Source of the DNA: an uncultured Collinsella sp.
GTDB taxonomy: Bacteria > Actinomycetota > Coriobacteriia > Coriobacteriales > Coriobacteriaceae
Direction: 5' to 3'
DNA: 12,098 bases
Assembly: GCA_902495945.1 (NCBI GenBank)
Contig: CABUZD010000044.1
Location: forward strand, 1-12,098
Shown here: piece after piece, positions 1-3,917 of the stretch
Layout: each line of letters opens with the position of its first letter
Position numbering within the stretch: position 1 is the stretch's first letter
Notes under the pieces: generated by a model
Told to the model about the DNA's origin: nothing
The model's database searches: none
Seen by the model: the letters and a program-made list of their open reading frames with translations, nothing else
Position numbers and translations under genes: made by a program

Positions 1-172
1 AGCCGTGCAGAGTGTGATCACCTCGGTCCGCGATGCGTTCTTTGCGGGCGCGTGGCTGCCGTTTGATGTGCTGCCGCTGGCGGATATCGGTGCCGCTTGG
101 GCGCCGGTTGCCGTGGTGGCGTTTGTGATCGGTCTGCTCCTTAGTCGTTTTGTTGCACATTCGAGGAGCTAA
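1..172 (+). CDS. 3' end of a membrane protein gene (partial, unidentified)
   Basis: An open frame enters from the left edge (first full codon at position 2) and ends at TAA 170-172, giving 56 C-terminal residues. The frame is rich in GCG, CTG and GTG codons, like the real genes further on. The peptide has a short amphipathic stretch, then one hydrophobic segment of about 20 residues (around APVAVVAFVIGLLLSRF), then a short basic tail ending HSRS. That is a typical last transmembrane helix of an integral membrane protein. Too little is present to name the family. It is followed closely by a tRNA promoter, so it is probably the last gene of its own unit. I am fairly sure the frame is coding and have no view on function. 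Confidence 0.6.
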   Translation, partial: AVQSVITSVRDAFFAGAWLPFDVLPLADIGAAWAPVAVVAFVIGLLLSRFVAHSRS

Positions 173-183
173 GGCATCAATGC

Positions 184-212
184 TTGCACAGGCGGGGAGT
201 CTCCCCTATAAT
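184..212 (+). promoter_or_regulatory. Sigma-70-type promoter of the tRNA-Pro/tRNA-Gly unit
   Basis: The -35 box TTGCAC (184-189) and the -10 box TATAAT (207-212, a perfect match to consensus) are separated by exactly 17 bases. Transcription would start near 218-220, about 45 bases before the mature tRNA-Pro. This is the best-looking promoter in the window, as expected for a stable-RNA gene. Confidence 0.85.
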
Positions 213-263
213 TTCCTTCGCTTTGGGACACGCAAGGTTTAGACCTTAGCTGCTCAACACCTT

Positions 264-340
264 CGGGACGTGGCGCAGTTTGGTAGCGCGCCTGCTTTGG
301 GAGCAGGATGTCGCAGGTTCAAATCCTGTCGTCCCGACCA
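264..340 (+). tRNA. tRNA-Pro (anticodon TGG)
   Basis: The 77-nt sequence folds into a full cloverleaf. The acceptor stem is CGGGACG/CGTCCCG, the D stem GCGC/GCGC, and the anticodon stem CCTGC/GCAGG with loop TTTGGGA (anticodon TGG, reading CCA and other CCN codons). The T arm is GCAGG-TTCAAAT-CCTGT. The 3' end ACCA is encoded in the DNA. It lies downstream of the promoter at 184-212 and only 6 bases before tRNA-Gly, so the two are almost certainly co-transcribed and processed apart. Confidence 0.97.
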
Positions 341-346
341 TATCTT

Positions 347-420
347 GCGGGCGTAGTTCAATGGTAGAACCCCAGCCTTCCAAGCTGATGACGCGGGTTC
401 GATTCCCGTCGCCCGCTCCA
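347..420 (+). tRNA. tRNA-Gly (anticodon TCC)
   Basis: The 74-nt cloverleaf has acceptor stem GCGGGCG/CGCCCGC, D stem GTTC/GAAC, anticodon loop CTTCCAA (anticodon TCC), T arm GCGGG-TTCGATT-CCCGT and an encoded TCCA 3' end. The anticodon stem CCAGC/GCTGA has a C-A mismatch at its outermost pair (27-43), and the outer T-stem pair is a G-T wobble. Neither should abolish function. Its 3' end (403-420) is the parent of the repeat copies at 480-501 (inverted) and 604-621 (direct). Confidence 0.96.
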
Positions 421-432
421 TAGGATAGTTTT

Positions 433-468
433 AACGGCTTTGGTTCCATTTGGTGCCAGAGCCGTTTT
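433..468 (+). terminator. Rho-independent terminator of the tRNA unit
   Basis: An 11-bp stem, AACGGCTTTGG (433-443) against CCAGAGCCGTT (456-466), contains one T-G pair and a 12-nt loop. The 3' arm runs straight into TTTT (465-468). It lies 12 bases after tRNA-Gly and ends the tRNA transcript. A diverged second copy lies at 633-668. Confidence 0.88.
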
Positions 469-479
469 CATAAGTGTGC

Positions 480-616
480 CGGGCGACGGGAATCGAACCC
501 GGCAGGGTGCGAAGCTGAGAAAATGCGTGAGCATTTTCCAGCGCAGCACGCAAGGGCCAATGGCCCGCAGCGAAACAAGGGTTTGCGAAGCAAACCCTTG
601 GACTTCCCGTCGCCCG
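480..616. repeat. Multibranched structured element bounded by inverted copies of the tRNA-Gly 3' end
   Basis: The outer arms CGGGCGACGGGAA (480-492) and TTCCCGTCGCCCG (604-616) are a perfect 13-bp inverted repeat. The left arm extends to a 22-nt exact reverse complement (480-501) of tRNA-Gly positions 394-415. Three hairpins lie in series inside. The first, 507-549, is a long stem with symmetric internal loops (GTGC/GCAC, GCTG/CAGC, AAAATGC/GCATTTT, GTGA loop). The second is GGGCC-AAT-GGCCC (554-566). The third is an 11-bp perfect stem, CAAGGGTTTGC/GCAAACCCTTG with a GAA loop (576-600). No convincing reading frame fills the interval. It could be a miniature mobile or dispersed repeat, a folded RNA, or an integration scar. 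Function is unknown. Confidence 0.75.
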
Positions 617-629
617 CTCCATAAGATAG
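604..629 (+). repeat. Direct duplicate of the tRNA-Gly 3' end (possible att-like scar)
   Basis: Positions 604-629 match 403-428 at 25 of 26 bases (the one difference is 423 G versus 624 A). They cover the end of the T arm, the 3' acceptor strand, the CCA and the next eight bases. The offset is 201 bp. No cloverleaf can form upstream of this copy, so it is a tRNA fragment. A repeated tRNA 3' end is the usual mark of tyrosine-recombinase integration, but no integrase is visible here. Confidence 0.8.
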
Positions 630-632
630 ATG

Positions 633-668
633 AATGGCTCTGGTTCCTTTTGGGACCAGAGCCATTTT
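633..668 (+). terminator. Second, stronger rho-independent terminator (paralogue of 433-468)
   Basis: A 15-bp stem, AATGGCTCTGGTTCC (633-647) with GGGACCAGAGCCATT (652-666), has one T-G pair and a TTTT loop, and ends in TTTT (665-668). It occupies the same place relative to the duplicated tRNA-Gly 3' end as the first terminator does to the real tRNA. The differences between the copies are partly compensated within the stem (ACGGCT/AGCCGT becoming ATGGCT/AGCCAT). This suggests the hairpin has been kept by selection since the duplication. Confidence 0.85.
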
Positions 669-699
669 CATATACATGCCGGGGACCTCCATCCCCTCC

Positions 700-769
700 T
701 AAGTTGCGGTGAAATAGTTCCCGATTAGCCGCAAAAGCTGTTATCCAGGAACTATTTCACCGCAACTTA
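700..769. repeat. Long palindromic repeat, left copy
   Basis: Perfect 22-bp arms (700-721 and 748-769; core GCGGTGAAATAGTTCC) are separated by a 26-base loop containing AAAAGCT and ending ATCCA. No T-run follows on either strand, so it is not a canonical terminator. A second copy at 2011-2079 has the same arms and shares AAAAGCT and ATCCA in its loop. This points to a dispersed repeat family, not a chance hairpin. Confidence 0.85.
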
Positions 770-830
770 TTGAGGCTGAGCGGTCTGGGTCGATGATGGG
801 TTCTGTTGTCGAGAAGATGAGGACAGCCGG

Positions 831-1838
831 TCAGGAGTCTGCGTAGGGTTTTGTGGTTGGAATACCGTAGCCGCGCATCATGGAGCCGAACGCTTTGACA
901 TCGTAGGTGTCTGAGAGCTTGAAATGAATGACGTTGTGGCCCATGGCACGCAGGTTCGCGTCGCGCACGAGGGCATCTCGATAGGTTTTTGCCGCAGCAT
1001 GTTCCGAATCATTTTGGGCATCGTCCTCAAACTTGCCTAGTCCATGCAGCTCAGCCAGCATCCAAGAGCCGTTTGGCATTTGCCAACCGTAATCTGCCAA
1101 ATAATAGCCGGCGTTTCCAGGCCGAGTGATTTCAACCTGAAGTTCGGGAGCGGCAACTCCCGCCAGAATCATTGCCGCCCGCGCTTCGGATTCTCCACCG
1201 TTATCCGATCTGCCATCCATGTGTTCAAAAACGTCAAATGCACGCGCGATGCCGTGCAGTCCACGGCAGTTCGCTTGTGCATATGAACGCAATTCTTCAC
1301 GCTCGACACCGTACTCACGAGCCAGCCCGTCGACATAGCCTAGTGCATATCGAAAGGCGCTCGTTCGGGCGATGTCGACCACCGTGCGATATGGATCCGT
1401 TAACGTAAACGGGCCGAGCTGCCATACGTCGCCCGGCCGCCAGCGTCGGTATTCAACGAATTCGTACATATCGCGTCTGGTGGAACGCGGCAGCAGCACT
1501 TGCACCTTGTCGAGAAGCGAATATGCGGAACCGATGCCATAGAGCAGTGCCGCCGTTGCTCCACAAAACACGGCATCCGGTTCAACGACCGCAATAGCGG
1601 ATGCCAATTGAAAGATGCGATCTTCGACGCCGAGGTCATTCCAATATGCGGGATCAGCGTAGACATGGTTGTAGAGTCGAATAATCATCTCTTTTTGCAT
1701 GAGCGCGTAGGCACAGCGTTCATCCCATTTTTTGTTAGTTACAAACAGGTGCCTGCCATGATGGGCCTCGAATAATCGGAAGAACAGCTCTACTTGCGGT
1801 TTGGAACAGCGTGTATCATGACTCATTTTCGACCCCAT
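831..1838 (-). CDS. AbiEi-like protein with a C-terminal nuclease-fold (DUF559/Vsr-like) domain
   Basis: 335 residues from ATG at 1838; ATG at 1826 (residue 5) is an equally possible start, since neither has a good ribosome site. The N-terminal third ends in a segment (residues about 82-104) with GATAALLYGIG, resembling the AbiEi-type recognition region. Residues 145-170 carry the family-like signature TLTDPYRTVVDIART followed by a helical D-containing stretch. The C-terminal part (about 214-310) begins GGESEARAAMILAGV and has D249, then E263 in AELHG, and K269, in the spacing of a PD-(D/E)xK-like fold seen in DUF559 proteins. Such proteins are common in actinobacteria and are usually annotated as type IV antitoxin-like. 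No AbiEii nucleotidyltransferase toxin is adjacent. The gene stands alone between two long palindromes and its codon use is less biased than that of the hyf genes, which suggests accessory DNA. The fold assignment is inference from motifs. Confidence 0.72.
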   Translation of the reverse strand: MGSKMSHDTRCSKPQVELFFRLFEAHHGRHLFVTNKKWDERCAYALMQKEMIIRLYNHVYADPAYWNDLGVEDRIFQLASAIAVVEPDAVFCGATAALLYGIGSAYSLLDKVQVLLPRSTRRDMYEFVEYRRWRPGDVWQLGPFTLTDPYRTVVDIARTSAFRYALGYVDGLAREYGVEREELRSYAQANCRGLHGIARAFDVFEHMDGRSDNGGESEARAAMILAGVAAPELQVEITRPGNAGYYLADYGWQMPNGSWMLAELHGLGKFEDDAQNDSEHAAAKTYRDALVRDANLRAMGHNVIHFKLSDTYDVKAFGSMMRGYGIPTTKPYADS

Positions 1839-2010
1839 GGTCTCGAGGGGGAGTGAATGACACTACGCTATCCCATATTTGGTCCGCCAGACCTTGCCGT
1901 GAACTGACCAAAAGCTTGACGGGGCAGGTCAGAGCCATGAGTCAGGGCCAAACATATCGGCAAACGGTTGATTAGCGCCCCTCGGCGGCACTAAAAACCA
2001 CCCTTACAGA

Positions 2011-2079
2011 AAGTTGCGGTGAAATAGTTCCTGAAAAGCTTGAATAGGCCTAAATCCAGGAACTATTTCACCGCAATTT
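2011..2079. repeat. Long palindromic repeat, right copy
   Basis: Arms of 21 bases (2011-2031 and 2059-2079) pair throughout, with one G-T pair, around a 27-base loop containing AAAAGCT and ending ATCCA. The right arm continues into AGGAGGGGATGG, which is the reverse complement of the sequence just left of the copy at 700-769. Thus 2059-2091 and 689-721 are inverted copies, 33 bases with one difference, framing the AbiEi-like gene. In the 170 bases between that gene and this repeat I see no gene and no convincing promoter. Confidence 0.85.
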
Positions 2080-2124
2080 AGGAGGGGATGGGGCTGAGGG
2101 GCGGGCGATGCCGTTGTCTGTCGG

Positions 2125-2580
2125 TTAGTGGCGACCGTGGTGGCGGAGCTTGTCGATGGTGGCGTCGGTGCTGTGGCTGCGGGCGTCGGCTGCGGTTTGG
2201 CGCTTGCGGCGGTAATCGATCATCCCTTGGATGATGGGCTTGCCAAAGCTCACGACATCATCGTTGTAGATGGCGGTTCGGGCTGCGAGGAGGCAGTCGC
2301 TAAAGTCCATATGCGTTTTGCCAAAGAGTTTGACGGCAAGGGCGACAACGGTGGGCTCGTCGACCATGACGTCATCGAGCAGCCTTTTCATGGCCGCAGC
2401 AATCTCAACGCGGGGAACCTTATAGACGTCGCGCAGCGTGACCACGACGCGCGTGATGATTTCGGGGTAGACACGAGCGGTGCGCGTGGCGATGACCTTG
2501 GCGGCGCGCGGTGACAGGACCTCGTCGTCGTCGAGCAGATAGCGAAGGATGACGGTCTCGTCGATGATGGTGCTACTCAT
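2125..2580 (-). CDS. PIN-domain-like toxin of a type II toxin-antitoxin pair (active site eroded)
   Basis: 151 residues. The N-terminus SSTIIDETVILRYLLDDD has the PIN beta-1 and helix pattern, with D7 as the first metal-binding acid. Residues 38-55 fit the second PIN helix, but the usual glutamate (normally in an 'E-hhyhL' motif) is R44. DFSDCLLAA (92-100) is a good match to the third motif, with D95. The final 'TFD' motif reads SFG (111-113), so its acid is missing. PIN proteins are Mg-dependent ribonucleases, and two of four expected acids are absent. The last 30 residues are basic and low in order. The ATG overlaps the antitoxin stop (ATGAGTAG, 8 bases), so the two genes are translationally coupled, antitoxin first. 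It could be an active variant with shifted acids (E8, E40) or an inactive remnant. Confidence 0.7.
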   Translation of the reverse strand: MSSTIIDETVILRYLLDDDEVLSPRAAKVIATRTARVYPEIITRVVVTLRDVYKVPRVEIAAAMKRLLDDVMVDEPTVVALAVKLFGKTHMDFSDCLLAARTAIYNDDVVSFGKPIIQGMIDYRRKRQTAADARSHSTDATIDKLRHHGRH

Positions 2581-2896
2581 GGATATCTACTTCCTCGGGG
2601 CCCAAAATCGAATCGTCACTTTCTGTGGCAAGGTATTCAATCCAGGCATTGCGCTCCTCGGAGCGGCGATTGGGGTCACCATATGCTTTGAGCGATCCAT
2701 AGGCGGCGGTGCCGTCCTTTGAGCGCACGGCGACCGGCTGAAAGGGGAGCTTGCGCATCAAAATGCTCTGCGCGACAAAAAGACGGACGGCCTCGGCGAG
2801 CGATGTGCCCATGGCGTCGTAGAGACGTTCGGCATGCTGCTTGTCTTCCTCGCGAATGCGCACCTGCAGGATGGCTTGTTTTTGAGTCGATGACAT
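2573..2896 (-). CDS. RelB/DinJ-family ribbon-helix-helix antitoxin
   Basis: 107 residues. I chose ATG 2896 over the upstream in-frame start at 2962 because AAGGGGG lies 6 bases before it and because the homology-like region begins here. The N-terminal segment QAILQVRIREEDKQHAERL is the DNA-binding beta strand and first helix of a RelB/DinJ ribbon-helix-helix domain. GTSLAEAVRLFVAQSI (30-45) is the second helix, the typical 'G.s..eAvr.F' motif. The acidic, flexible C-terminus (to DIHE) is expected to wrap and neutralise the toxin. RelB/DinJ antitoxins usually pair with RelE/YafQ-fold toxins and also bind their own promoter. Here the partner downstream is a PIN-like protein, an uncommon combination. 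The promoter with an inverted repeat at 2953-2992 fits autoregulation. Confidence 0.82.
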   Translation of the reverse strand: MSSTQKQAILQVRIREEDKQHAERLYDAMGTSLAEAVRLFVAQSILMRKLPFQPVAVRSKDGTAAYGSLKAYGDPNRRSEERNAWIEYLATESDDSILGPEEVDIHE

Positions 2897-2952
2897 CACT
2901 GGCCCCCTTAATGAGCGTGCAATATAGTCGGTCAAATGCGGCATGTGCCGAT

Positions 2953-2992
2953 ACTTGAGCATCTTATAACGATTACTTTATTTCGCTCAAGT
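2953..2992 (-). promoter_or_regulatory. Toxin-antitoxin promoter within an inverted-repeat operator
   Basis: Read on the minus strand, TTGAGC (plus 2990-2985) and TATAAG (plus 2968-2963) are spaced by 16 bases and would start transcription about 60 bases before the antitoxin ATG. The -35 box lies in one arm, and the second arm lies just downstream of the -10, of an 8-bp inverted repeat ACTTGAGC (2953-2960)/GCTCAAGT (2985-2992). A dimeric repressor such as the antitoxin could bind there and block polymerase. Operator function is inferred. Confidence 0.5.
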
Positions 2993-3119
2993 AAATAACC
3001 ATTAACATGTATACAAGCGTAATACATCCAAAATGAGAGTGCGTAAAAATCTCTGAGGCGTACGCATGTAATACACTCACCTTTATAGCCTCTAGAGAAT
3101 AATTCCAACCTGCCAAAAC

Positions 3120-3145
3120 CCCTGCAATACACCCGTATTGCAGGG
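3120..3145. promoter_or_regulatory. Perfect palindrome upstream of hydN-fdhF (candidate operator)
   Basis: CCCTGCAATAC (3120-3130) and GTATTGCAGGG (3135-3145) are perfect 11-bp arms around ACCC. No T-run follows on the plus strand. Its centre lies about 56 bases before the start site implied by the -10-like TATATT at 3177-3182, a position suited to an activator. Two single half-site-like words, AATACA, occur upstream at 3021 and 3070. The rest of the 427-base gene-free stretch 2897-3323 holds the toxin-antitoxin promoter, this site and the hydN leader. It could alternatively be an RNA hairpin. Confidence 0.45.
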
Positions 3146-3176
3146 CCTATGCTCAAGTTTGCCCCCTGCAACTGCG

Positions 3177-3182
3177 TATATT
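3177..3182 (+). promoter_or_regulatory. Possible -10 box for the hydN-fdhF unit
   Basis: TATATT matches the -10 consensus at 5 of 6 bases and lies in the AT-rich part of the gap. No recognisable -35 box sits 16-18 bases upstream, which would fit an activator-dependent promoter using the palindrome at 3120-3145. I saw no sigma-54 type -24/-12 element, although E. coli formate hydrogenlyase genes use one. An alternative -10 is TATGCT at 3148-3153. Confidence 0.3.
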
Positions 3183-3244
3183 TAACCTGTATATCGTTGG
3201 AGGAATTCTATCGAAGTGCCTGTTTCGCCGCATGCACTCGATAC

Positions 3245-3299
3245 GCCGATGCCGGACCACGGGCGGTCCGGGGCAACGTCGGCAGGGTCTCTCCGGCAT
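3245..3299 (+). promoter_or_regulatory. Structured 5' leader of hydN with two mutually exclusive folds
   Basis: Fold A is a long hairpin, 3245-3283: GCCGA/TCGGC, TGCC/GGCA and GGACC/GGTCC stacked with small bulges around loop ACGGGC. Fold B pairs ATGCCGG (3249-3255) with CCGGCAT (3293-3299), which uses bases of fold A's 5' arm and lies just before the hydN ribosome site. An open frame crosses the leader, so this could also be translated sequence from GTG 3216. I do not recognise a known riboswitch class. Confidence 0.35.
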
Positions 3300-3323
3300 G
3301 GGATTCAGGAGGGAGTGAACAAC

Positions 3324-3842
3324 ATGGGCAATAAACGAGTCGTAGCCGATTCCTCGCGCTGCATTGGGTGCCAAACCTGTATGGCGGCGTGCATCGAGGC
3401 ACACGATATTCCCGGCAACATCGCCGCACCTCGCTTGCGCGTAACGCGCACCTACGAGATTTCCGCGCCGGTGGCATGTCACCACTGCGAGGACGCTCCG
3501 TGCGCCAAGGCCTGCCCTACGGGCGCCTTGTTCTTTGATCCAAAGAACCATCGTATCGGCGTCAACGAGGACAACTGCATCGGCTGCAAGAGCTGCGTCA
3601 TGGCATGCCCCTTTGGCGCCGTGAGCGTGGCGACCACGCAGGTTCCGGTCTTGATGGGCGACGTTCGCGTGGGTTCGCAGACCAAGAGCTTCGTGCTCAA
3701 GTGCGACCTGTGCGTGGACCGTCCCGGCGGTCCGGCGTGTGCCGAGGCGTGCCCGACCAAGGGCCTCACCCTGGTTGACGAGGAGCGCCTGGCAGAACTG
3801 ACTGCCGAGCGTGCCCGCGCCACCATCGAAAACGAGGCGTAA
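3324..3842 (+). CDS. hydN: HydN-like four-cluster ferredoxin (electron carrier for formate dehydrogenase H)
   Basis: 172 residues, close to E. coli HydN (about 175). Sixteen cysteines form four [4Fe-4S] ligand sets: C13/16/19/23, C52/55/60/64, C85/88/91/95 and C127/130/139/143, with motifs CIGCQTC, CHHCEDAPC, CIGCKSC and CDLC. This is the HydN/HycB/DmsB-type polyferredoxin fold, cytoplasmic, with no signal peptide. ATG 3324 is chosen because AGGAGGG lies about 7 bases upstream and the next residues (GNKRVVADSSRC) match the family N-terminus. An in-frame GTG at 3216 with GGAGGA upstream would add 36 non-homologous residues. It lies 75 bases before fdhF, as in E. coli where hydN and formate dehydrogenase H are functionally linked, so it probably passes electrons from FdhF or helps FdhF maturation. 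HycB-like naming is the alternative. Confidence 0.9.
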   Translation: MGNKRVVADSSRCIGCQTCMAACIEAHDIPGNIAAPRLRVTRTYEISAPVACHHCEDAPCAKACPTGALFFDPKNHRIGVNEDNCIGCKSCVMACPFGAVSVATTQVPVLMGDVRVGSQTKSFVLKCDLCVDRPGGPACAEACPTKGLTLVDEERLAELTAERARATIENEA

Positions 3843-3917
3843 GCGTTGGGGCGACAGGCCCAATGATTGTCAAATAAGTACCGAGTAATCGGTAGCAGAA
3901 AAAGGAAGGAGGGTGTC

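Noticed and set aside
480..616. Second tRNA, or tRNA-Sec, on the minus strand
   Set aside because: The T-arm-like sequence and matching acceptor-like ends are there, but the span is 137 nt. No D arm or anticodon stem of the right size is present, and no TCA anticodon loop could be placed.
246..712. Small open frames on both strands around the tRNAs (with repeated GDGNRTR-like peptides)
   Set aside because: They are translations of tRNA genes, terminators and the structured repeat. The repeated peptide comes from the repeated tRNA 3' end.
700..769. Terminator for the AbiEi-like gene
   Set aside because: The stem is long enough, but no T-run follows on the minus strand and the same palindrome occurs again upstream of the gene. 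Repeat identity is the better description.
2128..2514. 128-codon plus-strand frame opposite the PIN-like gene
   Set aside because: It is low-complexity Val/Gly/Asp, opposite a gene that has a domain match, an operon partner and a coupled start.
3153..3863. 236-codon minus-strand frame opposite hydN
   Set aside because: It is antisense to sixteen conserved cysteine codons of a ferredoxin and has no support of its own.
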